A DNA stretch of 64,000 nt, from assembly GCF_040616545.1 (NCBI RefSeq), contig NZ_CP156688.1:310001-374000 (forward strand), given 5' to 3'. The notes beneath the pieces are model-generated. The model saw only the letters and a list, made by a program, of their open reading frames with translations, ran no database searches and was not told the origin of the DNA. This stretch comes from Akkermansia muciniphila. Its GTDB lineage: Bacteria > Verrucomicrobiota > Verrucomicrobiia > Verrucomicrobiales > Akkermansiaceae. Shown here one piece after another: positions 10,313 through 19,129 of the stretch. How positions within the stretch are numbered: the first letter of the stretch is position 1; every line of letters begins with the position of its first letter. Made by a program: the position numbers and the translations under genes.

Positions 10313-10340
10313 AAGCCGCCACGCAAATACGCGGCGGCTT
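10313..10340 (-). terminator. Intrinsic terminator after the Lys/Ala-rich protein gene
   Basis: An 8-bp perfect stem (AAGCCGCC with GGCGGCTT) around a 12-base loop is followed on the minus strand by a short T run. It lies 50 bases after the stop codon of the gene at 10391-10663. Confidence 0.75.
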
Positions 10341-10390
10341 GTGAAAACTGTTTGATTGACGCACGGAGGGAGAAACCTCCGCCCGGGCAA

Positions 10391-10663
10391 TTATTCAGCG
10401 GCGGGTTCGGCGGCCTTCTTGGCAGCCGGCTTTTTGGCGGGGGCCTTCTTGGCTGCGGGGGCCTTGGTTTCAGCCTTCTTGGCGGGGGCCTTGGCCGCGG
10501 TCTTTTTGGCGGGAGCTTCCTTGGCGGCAGGCTTGGCGTCCTTGGCAACGGGAACGGCCAGACGAATAGGCGTATTGGAATTCAACTTGGACTGTTCCTT
10601 CTTACGCTTGATGTATTCAACACGTCTGCGGCGCTTGGTGACTTTGCGGATTTGCTGTCCCAT
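10391..10663 (-). CDS. Small basic protein with histone-H1-like Lys/Ala/Pro tail
   Basis: This is a 90-residue protein in two parts. Residues 1-32 are very basic (IRKVTKRRRRVEYIKRKKEQ) and probably helical. Residues from about 40 onward are low-complexity Ala/Lys/Pro with repeated APAKK and AAKKA words, like the tails of bacterial H1-type and HU-fused proteins. Such tails bind nucleic acid nonspecifically. I infer a nucleoid- or RNA-associated role, but no known fold is visible. The gene stands alone and has its own terminator. The base composition of the tail is dominated by GCC and AAG-type codons, which opens shadow frames on the other strand. Confidence 0.8.
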   Translation of the reverse strand: MGQQIRKVTKRRRRVEYIKRKKEQSKLNSNTPIRLAVPVAKDAKPAAKEAPAKKTAAKAPAKKAETKAPAAKKAPAKKPAAKKAAEPAAE

Positions 10664-10862
10664 AGTGATAATTGCTATGATATTTACTAATTTTTAAGAG
10701 CTCCATGTGGCACATGGGCGTGGATACAACTACCAACCCCGCATGCCATACGCAAGCACAAAGCATTATTAAGGCACAGAAAGACCTCGGCACTCCCTGC
10801 TTTTCCCAACCGGGCCCCGGTAAACGGAACGGAAGGAAGCAACGCGGAAAGGAGACGGCATT

Positions 10863-11651
10863 CTACCACAATTTCAGCGCGTCCACCCGTACCGGCTGTT
10901 CCCACCGCAGGTGGTCCCGGATGGCGGCGGCAATGAAGTCCAGGCCGCGTTCCACGGCCGTCGCCAGCCCGTCCCCGGCGGCCAGCCGCGCCGCAATGGC
11001 GGCGGAGAGGGAGCAGCCCGTTCCATGGGTGCTCACATCCTGCACGCGCGGACGGTTCCATTCCCCCAGAATGCGGCCGTCCGGCCCGGCCAGCACGTCC
11101 CGGCAGTCTCCTTCCAGATGGCCTCCTTTTAAAAGAACCGGGCACCCGTACCTGAGGGCCAGCCGCGCGGCGCACTCCGGCAGTTCATCCCTCCCGGGAT
11201 TGGCGGAACTCCGGAGCAGGACGGCGGCTTCATCCAGATTGGGGGTCAGCAGGGCCGCGCCCGGCAGCAGAAGCTCTTCATAAACGGCTACGGCCTCTTC
11301 CCGCATCAGGCGGTCCCCCGCCGTGGCGATCATGACAGGGTCCACCACCACGGGAATATCCGTGCCGGAAAGCACCTCATGCACCGCACGGACAATGGCC
11401 GGAGAATACAGCATGCCCGTTTTTACGGCGGTTACGGGGAAATGCTCCAGATTAATCCTCACCTGGTCCGCGACCAAGGCCGGGTCCACCTCCTGAATGC
11501 CGCGCACCAGCCCCGGCACCTCGGAAACGACGCAAGTGACCGCCGTCAGCGCAAACGCCCCCATGGCATGGGCCGCCTTCAGGTCCGCCTGAAGTCCGGC
11601 CCCGGCGGAACAGTCTGAACCGGCAATCGTCATCATTACGGGAATACTCAT
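10863..11651 (-). CDS. thiD: Hydroxymethylpyrimidine/phosphomethylpyrimidine kinase
   Basis: This ribokinase-fold enzyme phosphorylates HMP and HMP-phosphate in thiamine synthesis. The start MSIPVMMTIAGSDCSAGAG places the family's N-terminal signature AGSDCSAGAGLQADLK at residues 9-24. The upstream in-frame ATG at 11765 would add 38 unconserved residues and overlap the divergent gene's start, so I reject it. The anion-hole motif HGTGCSLSAAIAA near the C-terminus and the PVVVDPVMIAT strand are typical. Length is 262 residues, as usual for ThiD. No other thiamine gene and no TPP-riboswitch-like leader is seen nearby. Salvage of pyrimidine precursor is therefore possible. Confidence 0.93.
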   Translation of the reverse strand: MSIPVMMTIAGSDCSAGAGLQADLKAAHAMGAFALTAVTCVVSEVPGLVRGIQEVDPALVADQVRINLEHFPVTAVKTGMLYSPAIVRAVHEVLSGTDIPVVVDPVMIATAGDRLMREEAVAVYEELLLPGAALLTPNLDEAAVLLRSSANPGRDELPECAARLALRYGCPVLLKGGHLEGDCRDVLAGPDGRILGEWNRPRVQDVSTHGTGCSLSAAIAARLAAGDGLATAVERGLDFIAAAIRDHLRWEQPVRVDALKLW

Positions 11652-11763
11652 GCCCCTGTTTTTAATCGGGAGGAGCGGCATTGAACATCCAAAAATCCGC
11701 GCACACCGCCTCAATGTCACAAATCCGGGTGGGAAAATGCCGCCGGAATGCCACAATCCGCCC

Positions 11764-12243
11764 ATGACCCACGCCGCCCCAGCCCCGGAAGAGCAGGAAT
11801 TCTGGCTTTTTATTCAGAATGAGCCCCTGCCCGCGGCGGAGGAATTGCAGAAGAACATGTTCCGCCTGGACGCCTGCTTCCGTCTGAACCTTTCCGGCGC
11901 TCCGGAACATGCTCCGGAGCATGTGCTGGAAGGAGAATACCTGGACGAAGAGGGAGAATCCCAACTGGACGTGTTCTGGGTCATGGAGACGGACGACGCC
12001 CGGCAGGCGTTCAAAAAGGACCGCGCAGCCCTCCAGCAAATAGGGAGCCGCACCAAAATGCTGCGCTTCATCCTGGAGGATGAATGCGCCCTGGGCCACG
12101 TTTTCGCCATGATCCACGCCATTCTGGAACACCGGGACGGCCTGCTGGTCATCCCGGACGGCCGGGGGAACATTATTCTGGAACGGAAGCAGGCCCTGGA
12201 TTTCCTGAACAGGGAGATACGGGAAGGCATTGCGGAAGACTAG
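11764..12243 (+). CDS. Hypothetical protein
   Basis: This 159-residue acidic soluble protein has no signal peptide and is not recognised. I chose the ATG at 11764 (MTHAAPAPEEQEFWLF) because the in-frame extension upstream runs into the thiD start on the other strand. Visible features are an LDEEGESQLDVFWVMETDD stretch and a C-terminal helix-rich part with LEHRDGLLVIPDGRG. Its stop codon overlaps the stop of the convergent Sel1 gene by four bases (12240-12243), an unusually tight tail-to-tail arrangement. The function is unknown. Confidence 0.65.
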   Translation: MTHAAPAPEEQEFWLFIQNEPLPAAEELQKNMFRLDACFRLNLSGAPEHAPEHVLEGEYLDEEGESQLDVFWVMETDDARQAFKKDRAALQQIGSRTKMLRFILEDECALGHVFAMIHAILEHRDGLLVIPDGRGNIILERKQALDFLNREIREGIAED

Positions 12244-13277
12244 CGTTCCTCCGTCCGCGGCGCGGAGGATCCCTCCCGCTCCGCATTCAACTGGAGCGCC
12301 TTCTTTTTCCAGACTTCCGCCATGTCCGCATCCTGCCTGGTTCCCTTTCCGGTGCTGTAGCAGACGGAAAGCATCAGCATGGCGTTGACGTGGTCCTGCC
12401 CGGCGGCCAGCCGGAGCCAGTTGAATGCCTTTCCCTCGTCCACGGGGACGCCGGAACCATCCAGGTACGCCAGGCCCACGATGTACTGGGCATGGGCGTC
12501 CCCGGCGGAAGCCGCCTGTTCATACCATTTCATGGCGCGCTCCATGTCCTGCGGCACGCCCTCCCCCCTGGCATAAAGGTTCCCCAGGTACACGGAGGAA
12601 GGCGTATTGCCCCCGTTGGCGGCCTTTTCCAGCAGCACCAGTCCGGAGGCGGCATCCTTGTCAAAGCCCATTTTCCCTTCCATGTAAGCCCGGCCCAGCA
12701 GCCCCATGGCCGCAGGGTGCTCCTCATCCGATGCCTTGTGCCACAGCTCCAGCGCCTTGTTCGGGTCCCGGTTCACCCCATCTCCCTTGAAATACATCAT
12801 GCCCAGCATGTACAGGGCATTTCCCCGCTGGCTGCCGGGGCGTGCCAGCCCGTATTCAAACCATTCCCTGGCCGCCGCGGCGTCACGCTTGATGCCGGTT
12901 CCATACAGGTACATGGCGCCGATGACCGTTTCCCCGGAATATCCGGACCCGGCCTCCGCCACGGAGTCACACCAGGCGCGCACATCCAGCGGGTGCGCCC
13001 AGCCGTTCTGCAATCCCTCCGCGTACAGGGCGGCCACATCATTGAGCGCCTTCACCTGCTCCTTGTCATTACCCTTCTTATGGGATGCGGCGGAGGCGGC
13101 GTCCAGACGGTCCTTCCATCTTCCGGCCTCCCCTTTTTCCGCCTTTTCCGCGGCAGGTTCTTCCCGCTCCCCGGCAGGGGCCCCCTGTTTTTCCCCGGAG
13201 GCGGCCTTGCGGTCACACCCGCACCAGAGAAGGGATACGGAGGCGGCCACACACCCGGCAACTATTTTTTTCATCAT
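12240..13277 (-). CDS. Sel1-repeat lipoprotein
   Basis: The start at 13277 gives MMKKIVAGCVAASVSLLWC with a lipobox ending in Cys, so the protein is probably anchored in the outer or inner membrane. After a charged linker rich in Glu/Lys/Ala (residues about 22-60) come six or more Sel1-like repeats, seen as words such as NALYMLGMMYFKGDGVNRD, AAMGLLGRAYMEG, and AQYIVGLAYLDGSGVPVD. Sel1 repeats form TPR-like superhelices that bind other proteins. It resembles the second Sel1 protein at 30530-31957 in plan only. The mature length is about 325 residues. The partner is unknown. Confidence 0.85.
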   Translation of the reverse strand: MMKKIVAGCVAASVSLLWCGCDRKAASGEKQGAPAGEREEPAAEKAEKGEAGRWKDRLDAASAASHKKGNDKEQVKALNDVAALYAEGLQNGWAHPLDVRAWCDSVAEAGSGYSGETVIGAMYLYGTGIKRDAAAAREWFEYGLARPGSQRGNALYMLGMMYFKGDGVNRDPNKALELWHKASDEEHPAAMGLLGRAYMEGKMGFDKDAASGLVLLEKAANGGNTPSSVYLGNLYARGEGVPQDMERAMKWYEQAASAGDAHAQYIVGLAYLDGSGVPVDEGKAFNWLRLAAGQDHVNAMLMLSVCYSTGKGTRQDADMAEVWKKKALQLNAEREGSSAPRTEER

Positions 13278-13450
13278 GCCCATCACCATAGGACAGGCGC
13301 ACGGGCGTGCCAAGAAGAGAAATGACGGAAATACCGCCTCCGGCACATGAAAACGCGCAAAACGCCGTCATGCGCCGCAGAAACGGGATTTTCTCTTTTA
13401 TCATTGAATATTTCCCTCTTTTTGTTTTACTGAATCCAGTTCAACCACTA

Positions 13451-14173
13451 ATGAAATTTGTACCGCGCCTGTATCTCCTGACGTGCCTGGGTTGGTTCTG
13501 CGGCGGAGCTTCCGCGACGGAACTGCCCGTAAAGTACATTTTTGAACTGTCGGACGAGCCGGTAAAGGTCCGTCCCGGCAAAATAGACACCAAGAGCGTT
13601 TTCTTCCCCAAATACGCGCGCGGCACCTCTCCGGAAGCCCTCAAACGGCAGGCAGCCCTGTTCCATTCACAAATAAGGCACACGGCTCCCAAAAGCAGCC
13701 CCGCCATTGATATCCACATGAATGACGACAGGATGGAAAGGGACGGCAACGCCCTGTCCGGCTATGAATTCCACCACACGGACGACCGGAAGGAAACGGT
13801 CATCACCACCGAACCGCCGGATGAGGAAATCTGGCTGAACGACGGCGATCCGGACAGCCCCTTTTTCCACACACCCCGTTCCGCCACCAACACGGAAATC
13901 CGTGAAATATCCTCGCCGTCCGACGTCTGGCCCGCCTGGAACGAAGCGGAGGTCAACCTGAACATGAACCTTCAGGAGTCCGCCCCGCGTCCCTTCGTAA
14001 TCCAGCCGGCTCCGTCCGGGGCCATCCGCACCATCATCAAATCCTTCAACGGAGCCGTTTTTGAAGCGGACGCGCAGCCCATGCATCCCGTGTGGGACCA
14101 ACTGCCTCCGGGCTATGTGCCCATTCCGGCGCTCCCCGCCTACCAGCCCACCGTACTGAGAAAATTACAGTAG
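13451..14173 (+). CDS. Hypothetical exported protein
   Basis: This is a 240-residue protein of unknown family. The start at 13451 gives MKFVPRLYLLTCLGWFCGG followed by ASA-T, a convincing signal peptide. The longer in-frame extension to 13307 has no coding character. The mature part is hydrophilic, rich in Pro, Asp and Glu, with few hydrophobic clusters (DEEIWLNDGDPDSPFFHTP, for example), and ends with a Pro-rich segment (IPALPAYQPTV). It may be largely disordered in the periplasm. It is convergent with the beta-barrel candidate downstream (15 bases between stops). Confidence 0.65.
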   Translation: MKFVPRLYLLTCLGWFCGGASATELPVKYIFELSDEPVKVRPGKIDTKSVFFPKYARGTSPEALKRQAALFHSQIRHTAPKSSPAIDIHMNDDRMERDGNALSGYEFHHTDDRKETVITTEPPDEEIWLNDGDPDSPFFHTPRSATNTEIREISSPSDVWPAWNEAEVNLNMNLQESAPRPFVIQPAPSGAIRTIIKSFNGAVFEADAQPMHPVWDQLPPGYVPIPALPAYQPTVLRKLQ

Positions 14174-14188
14174 GGGCCGGACGGAAAA

Positions 14189-15451
14189 TCAGAACTTGAA
14201 ACGGACGGCGCCGAATACGCTCCAGCCGTTGAACGCCTTGGCCGTTGCGGAATCCACCCGGCTGGTGACGTACTCCACCGCCAGCATCAGCTTCACCGCA
14301 TTGACCGCTTCCGGGCACAGGTAGCAGTTCAGCCCCAGGTAAAAGGAATGCATGCTGTCCACCCACCCGGCATAATGGGTGACGCTGGGAGCGTACCGGG
14401 TGTTCAGTTTCACGGAACGGTTGCCGAACGAACACTGGTACTGGAATACGCCTTCCAAATGGGGTGAAATCCGGTAAACGGGCTGAAGAACCAGGCCGTA
14501 CACATTCTTGGCGCCCGGCTGGCCCACAATCCCCACGCCCGCCAGCAGGTTTCCCATCACGGAAAAAGCCCCCCGGCTGGCATCCCAGCTCAGGGAAATA
14601 ACGTCCTGGGCTCCCGTTCCGCAGTAATCGGAAGTGGAAGGAATCTTTCTTCCCCGCCATTCCGTAAAATTATGCGCATACTGGTAACCCAGGGTCTGGC
14701 TGTCCCACGCGGGGGACGCCACCTTCCATTTCATGGCGTTCAGGGCAAACACGTTGTCTGCGGAATGAAACTGTATTTCATCCTTCAGGTCCGTACCGTT
14801 CGCATTCAGATAAATGCCGTAGGAGTGGTACAGGCTCCTGGCGTCCTTCTGGAAATTGGCCTCCAATCCCCAGTTGGAGATGGGAATCAATTCATTGCAC
14901 AGGGCGGACCTCTCCACCGTCTTGATCCGGGAGGATGCCAGGCAGTATTCGGACGTCAGGTGCGGAGTCAGCTTCCCGGCCCTGAACTTGACGCCGGGCA
15001 CGGTCTTTTCCAGATAAAGTTCATACAGGGACCACTCCGTGCGGCTGCCGGTCCATTCCCCGCGCACTTCACGGTGGCGGCCCTCCAGATCCCCCACGTT
15101 CGTCAGGTTGGACAGGCGCCAGGAGCCGTCCCCCATCACAACATCCCCGCCCAGGTAGGCGCGCCGCCACTCGCTGTTATGGCCGCCGGAGGAGGGGCAG
15201 AACTTGTTGGCCCCGTTGGGACTGACGGCGGCCGTCTGGTACTGGCCGATCAAGGTCAGCTTCACTTTTCTAATCCAGGAAGAATCACTCCGGTACAGAA
15301 CGGGGCCGCGGTCCAGCACACGGCACAGGGACGGAAGTGGCGCGCCCGGCACCGGCTGGGGCTGCGTTATTCCCATGCCGGCCTCCGCTGCGGAAACAAT
15401 GGCGCACCAGCAGGCGGCAAACAGGCCGTTTCTCAGAAAAAGAGACTTCAT
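14189..15451 (-). CDS. Probable outer-membrane beta-barrel protein
   Basis: The ATG at 15451 gives a clean signal peptide (MKSLFLRNGLFAACWC then VSAAEAG). The 420-residue product has alternating hydrophobic/polar strands, many Tyr and Trp (WRLSNLTNVGDLEGRH, EWSLYELYLEKTV, YEYV-like), and ends in Phe (AVRFKF), the classical outer-membrane insertion signal. This suggests a porin-like barrel. The specific substrate is unknown and I recognise no family motif. The in-frame upstream ATG at 15625 would overlap the divergent DUF805 gene and has no coding support. Confidence 0.7.
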   Translation of the reverse strand: MKSLFLRNGLFAACWCAIVSAAEAGMGITQPQPVPGAPLPSLCRVLDRGPVLYRSDSSWIRKVKLTLIGQYQTAAVSPNGANKFCPSSGGHNSEWRRAYLGGDVVMGDGSWRLSNLTNVGDLEGRHREVRGEWTGSRTEWSLYELYLEKTVPGVKFRAGKLTPHLTSEYCLASSRIKTVERSALCNELIPISNWGLEANFQKDARSLYHSYGIYLNANGTDLKDEIQFHSADNVFALNAMKWKVASPAWDSQTLGYQYAHNFTEWRGRKIPSTSDYCGTGAQDVISLSWDASRGAFSVMGNLLAGVGIVGQPGAKNVYGLVLQPVYRISPHLEGVFQYQCSFGNRSVKLNTRYAPSVTHYAGWVDSMHSFYLGLNCYLCPEAVNAVKLMLAVEYVTSRVDSATAKAFNGWSVFGAVRFKF

Positions 15452-15572
15452 CACAGCATCAACAACAGGTTGCAGGACGGACACCTTAAGGGGGCGTTCC
15501 TGAAAATCAAGCCCGGATGTTTCTTTTGCCATTGCAGTTTTCCCGCGGGCCGTGGTATGAAAACGGGCAGAC

Positions 15573-16103
15573 ATGAATACCCAAACGCGCCCTTCTCTCT
15601 GGAAATACTTTATCCTGTGCCTCACCAGGAATTACTGCTCCTTCTCCGGAACGGCCCCGCGGCGCGAATTCTGGGGCTTCTACCTCTTTCTGTACATCTT
15701 CTCCCTGATTTTCGGCATAGCCGCCGCAGTCCTCTTTGCGGCGGCGCTGCCGTGGGGGGAACTGAAAGGAGTACACGACCAGGCCCAAATGCAGGCCATG
15801 CTCTTTCCGCACATCGCCTCCTTCGTCCTCGTCGTGCAAATCATCATGATGGCCTTCTACCTGCCCATCTGGGGCGTCACCATCAGAAGGCTCAGGGACG
15901 CGGGGTTCAGCACGGCATGGGGGTACGGCTACATTGCGCTGGGCATCATCGGCCTGCTTAACTGGGCAATTCTGGACCGCTTCCAATATGAGGGCGGTCC
16001 CGTGACGCAGTTCCTGGGCATCATTTCCTCCGCCTACTGGCTGCTGCTCATCATTCTGGCATGCTTCCCCTCCCGGCCTGCTGCGGAAGACACGCCTGAA
16101 TAA
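15573..16103 (+). CDS. DUF805 family inner-membrane protein
   Basis: This is a 176-residue protein with about four transmembrane helices. The family signature is clear: an N-terminal FSGTAPRREFWGFYLF (the Gly-R-R-x-F/Y-W motif of DUF805), and later LPIWGVTIRRLRDAGFS, the conserved R-R-L-R-D/H-G loop. DUF805 proteins have no established biochemical role. The gene is divergent from the barrel protein, and its last 53 bases overlap the 3' end of the methyltransferase gene on the opposite strand. The overlap is tail-to-tail, so expression of one may affect the other. Confidence 0.88.
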   Translation: MNTQTRPSLWKYFILCLTRNYCSFSGTAPRREFWGFYLFLYIFSLIFGIAAAVLFAAALPWGELKGVHDQAQMQAMLFPHIASFVLVVQIIMMAFYLPIWGVTIRRLRDAGFSTAWGYGYIALGIIGLLNWAILDRFQYEGGPVTQFLGIISSAYWLLLIILACFPSRPAAEDTPE

Positions 16104-18081
16104 CCACTTCCCGCTCCTGCGGGGAAAGGCCGTAAATATCTTCCACCAGCCTGTTCATCCGTTCATCGTCCTCCGGACAGTAGGAGGCATGCAGGAACCC
16201 GGACAGCCTTTCCGCCTCCTCAAGCATGTCCGGGAGGGGCACGCGGACGGGGGCCCGGAGGATGGGCGCCGTATCCATCTGGAACGCATCCCCCTGCATT
16301 TTTCCCCGCAGGCGGAACCAGAACTGCATCAGCCTGGAATTCAACAGGGCCGCCAGGTACTTCATGCTCACGCGCTCCGTGCGGATTACGTTAAATGACA
16401 TCATCACGTATGCTTCCCGTTCCGTGTAGGTAAACATGGGCCGCGCACATTTGCGGGCGGCGAGAATTTTGGGTCCGGATAAAAAGAACTCCTCTCTTCT
16501 GGGCCAGTGCACATGGTAATACTTCATGCGGCCCATCCTCGTTTCCCTGCGGCGCTCCATCAGGGGGCGGAACCTTTCCAAATGGCGAATCAGCGTCACT
16601 GCCTGGTCCGAGCCATTATCCGGGGTCAGGTACAGCAAAACCTTCTCCGGCTCCTTCAGGGAATACCTGCCTGCCAAGACAGGCTCATACAGGGGTTTGA
16701 GAAAACGCCGTTCCCGTTCCGGCAGCCCATGGAAGTAATCCCGCGGAACCACAAATACCCCATCCCCCCTCCGGATTCCGGAGCGGCGCGCCACTTCCGG
16801 CTCCAGGCTCTCCAGCGCACGGGAGGAAACAACGTCCGGATTCGGTACAATCCCCTGGGTGATTTCCTTACGGCCATCCAGCCTGAAATTCCCGGCTGCC
16901 TCCATCTTTTCCAGAACGGCCCATTGGGCGGCAGAGCAGAAAGACAGTCCCTCCTCCACGCACGCCCCGGCATCTTCCGGCAGAGGAAACTGACGGTAAG
17001 GCTCATGTTTCAGAAATGCGTCCACTTCTTCCATGGGACCGCAAAAGCGCCGGTATTCCGGAACCAGCGGACCGGCTCCGCCTCCCTTCCTTTCCGCCAG
17101 AATGGTCATGGTATGGACCCGCGCGTTTTCAAACACCCGGCAGGCCCCGAAATCCGACAGGCGCAGCAAACTGCAATCCGCCAGCAGCTTGCGGCGCAGG
17201 GGGGCCGCCCCGGCATTCGCCATCCACTTGTTGGGGACAACCAGGTGCATTACTCCCCCGGGCCTCAGGGCATCCAGTCCCACACAGGCGAACACGTACC
17301 AGTAATCCATGCGGGAAGAACAGAAGGAGGCCAGAGGAGAGGATTTCAGCCGGGCAAACAGCTCCCTGTTTCCCTTTTCCCCGACAAAGGGGGGATTTCC
17401 GATGACAAGGTCAAAGCCCCCGCCCTCCATCACCGCGGCAAGCCCCTGCCGCCAGACGCCGCCCGCGGTCAAATCCAGGCTGTCCCCGCACAGGAGATGG
17501 TCCCGGAAAACGCCTTCCCCACCCGCGGCCAGCAGCGCGCATTGAAAACGGAAACGCGCCACGTCCAGCGCCTCCGGAGAAATATCCACCCCGTAAATAT
17601 TCTCTTCCAGAATGGAGCGGATTAAATCCGCTTCCGGACATTCCGGCTCCAAGCGTTTCCTGCGGCGTACAAGCTCCTGAAGCATTCCCATGGCAAATGC
17701 CCCGGCTCCGGTGGATAAATCCAGAACCCGGATATTTTTCAGCAACACGGCTTCTTCACCACTCCCGTAGTGCGGCAATATGGAATCCAGCCAGAGGGAC
17801 ACCGCCGCCCGCACCATCCGGCGTACCAGGAATGCCGGAGTATACACGGTCCCGGAACGGGGGGCATCCGCCAGGGAGCGTTCCAGCAAACTCCCCAGTA
17901 CGGACGGGGTGACAGCGCGGAAATCATCTTCCTCCCGCAGGGAAAACGCAAACCCTTCCGGGAGAAGGCATTCATCCCCGGCGCACCGCTTTAACAATTT
18001 TCCCATGAGCGCCGCTTTCAACCGCTCCCATACTTCAGGACGGCTCCCGCCGCCTTTCTCCGGCAGGAAACACCGGGCCAT
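16051..18081 (-). CDS. Eco57I/TaqI-type N6-adenine DNA methyltransferase, no nuclease domain
   Basis: This 676-residue protein has the architecture of a gamma-class adenine methyltransferase. Seen from my start (MARCFLPEKGGG), the segment TPAFLVRRMVRAAV (about 81-94) precedes SAM-binding motif I LDLSTGAGAFAMGML (120-134), motif II YGVDISPEALDVARFRF, and catalytic motif IV GNPPF (228-232). The C-terminal half (RKCARPMFTYTERE, YLAALLNSRLMQFWFR) looks like a TaqI-C specificity domain. Type IIG enzymes carry an N-terminal PD-(D/E)xK nuclease of 150 or more residues. Only about 80 residues precede the methyltransferase here, so the nuclease is absent or encoded elsewhere, and no partner gene is adjacent. 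It could be an orphan epigenetic or phage-defence methylase. Confidence 0.85.
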   Translation of the reverse strand: MARCFLPEKGGGSRPEVWERLKAALMGKLLKRCAGDECLLPEGFAFSLREEDDFRAVTPSVLGSLLERSLADAPRSGTVYTPAFLVRRMVRAAVSLWLDSILPHYGSGEEAVLLKNIRVLDLSTGAGAFAMGMLQELVRRRKRLEPECPEADLIRSILEENIYGVDISPEALDVARFRFQCALLAAGGEGVFRDHLLCGDSLDLTAGGVWRQGLAAVMEGGGFDLVIGNPPFVGEKGNRELFARLKSSPLASFCSSRMDYWYVFACVGLDALRPGGVMHLVVPNKWMANAGAAPLRRKLLADCSLLRLSDFGACRVFENARVHTMTILAERKGGGAGPLVPEYRRFCGPMEEVDAFLKHEPYRQFPLPEDAGACVEEGLSFCSAAQWAVLEKMEAAGNFRLDGRKEITQGIVPNPDVVSSRALESLEPEVARRSGIRRGDGVFVVPRDYFHGLPERERRFLKPLYEPVLAGRYSLKEPEKVLLYLTPDNGSDQAVTLIRHLERFRPLMERRRETRMGRMKYYHVHWPRREEFFLSGPKILAARKCARPMFTYTEREAYVMMSFNVIRTERVSMKYLAALLNSRLMQFWFRLRGKMQGDAFQMDTAPILRAPVRVPLPDMLEEAERLSGFLHASYCPEDDERMNRLVEDIYGLSPQEREVVIQACLPQQAGRGSMPE

Positions 18082-18296
18082 GAAACACTCCTGAACGCTG
18101 CGCTCCTTCACTGCCGTATTCCTACACCACCCAACTCTTCCACGCAATCAAAAGGGACGGTATCCCAAAATCCCGGCGGGGAGCTGCTTCAGGTACCGGC
18201 CTTGTTTTATTAATCTGGAAAATGGGCTGTTATCATGTATTCTCGGCACAATATTGACGGTACCGGCCAATCCCCGGCAACAGAATCACCAACCCC

Positions 18297-18782
18297 ATGA
18301 AAAAAAACCTATTCAAAAGATTTTTCCTGATTGCATTAATTATTTTAATCCCGATCTCAATTATTCTGTTTACAAAAAACAACCGCGTCCACATTCAAAT
18401 TGAACTAACGTCTGGAGAGACTGTTTTTTCCGGAGATGTAGCAGTGACTCAAAACCCGTATTTTTTAAACTTCTCTTCTGACAACATCAAGGAATTCCTG
18501 GCGGGAAATGACATTAGGGACGCGGATCAAATAACCATTCGCCATGACGGCCATATGATTTACCAGGGGTATAAAGGCTATCTCAGGTCTTTAGACGGTT
18601 CTCAACAATGGGGGCTGCCCGGCAGAGTTATTAAAGACGGCAACATCCTGGCCGACATGTTTGCCATTTCCCATTATTACAATGGCCATATTTTCAACGA
18701 GCCGTATTCCAACCAGTATTTTCTTGAGATGTCATGCGTGGATCAAAATGACCCTTTCCCCATGTACGGGGAAAACCCGTAA
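18297..18782 (+). CDS. Hypothetical membrane-anchored or secreted protein, AT-rich
   Basis: This 161-residue protein has a Lys-rich N-terminus and one long hydrophobic helix (FFLIALIILIPISIILF). It is either a signal anchor or an uncleaved signal, and the rest is a soluble beta-rich domain. I recognise no family. Codon use is visibly AT-richer (AAA, ATT, AAT) than in neighbours on either side. Together with its place beside a tRNA cluster and a methyltransferase, this suggests recent acquisition. There is no integrase or repeat nearby to prove that. Confidence 0.6.
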   Translation: MKKNLFKRFFLIALIILIPISIILFTKNNRVHIQIELTSGETVFSGDVAVTQNPYFLNFSSDNIKEFLAGNDIRDADQITIRHDGHMIYQGYKGYLRSLDGSQQWGLPGRVIKDGNILADMFAISHYYNGHIFNEPYSNQYFLEMSCVDQNDPFPMYGENP

Positions 18783-18855
18783 CCGGCAGCGCGGGGATAC
18801 AGGAATAAACGGCTGCAAACATCCGAATTGACGGAACAAACCGTTTTTTCAAACA

Positions 18856-18887
18856 AAGTCCGGCTTGCTGAGGGCAAAGCCGGACTT
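18856..18887 (-). terminator. Intrinsic terminator of the tRNA-Thr/Lys/Lys cluster
   Basis: An 11-bp inverted repeat (AAGTCCGGCTT with AAGCCGGACTT) lies 10 bases beyond the last tRNA-Lys on the minus strand, followed by T-rich sequence. Confidence 0.65.
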
Positions 18888-18897
18888 AAAAAAGAAG

Positions 18898-18973
18898 TGG
18901 TACCCCGTCACGGGCTCGAACCGTGGACAAACTGATTAAGAGTCAGCTGCTCTACCAACTGAGCTAACGAGGC
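18898..18973 (-). tRNA. tRNA-Lys (anticodon CTT), copy 2
   Basis: A 76-base tRNA reads on the minus strand with an encoded CCA end. The anticodon loop CTCTTAA gives CTT (reads AAG), and the T arm contains GGTTCGAGCCC. The sequence is identical to the copy at 19012-19087. Confidence 0.95.
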
Positions 18974-19011
18974 ACTTGAATGCAGTGGCGTTCCTTGCCG
19001 GAACAACCGGA

Positions 19012-19087
19012 TGGTACCCCGTCACGGGCTCGAACCGTGGACAAACTGATTAAGAGTCAGCTGCTCTACCAACTGAGCTAACGAGGC
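19012..19087 (-). tRNA. tRNA-Lys (anticodon CTT), copy 1
   Basis: A 76-base tRNA with an encoded CCA end and the same CTT anticodon. It is a tandem duplicate of the copy 38 bases downstream, and the spacers differ. It lies between tRNA-Thr and the second tRNA-Lys in a single minus-strand transcript. Confidence 0.95.
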
Positions 19088-19129
19088 ATGTATCCGGCAG
19101 TTCCCCACGATGTGTTCCAACTCTGAAGA

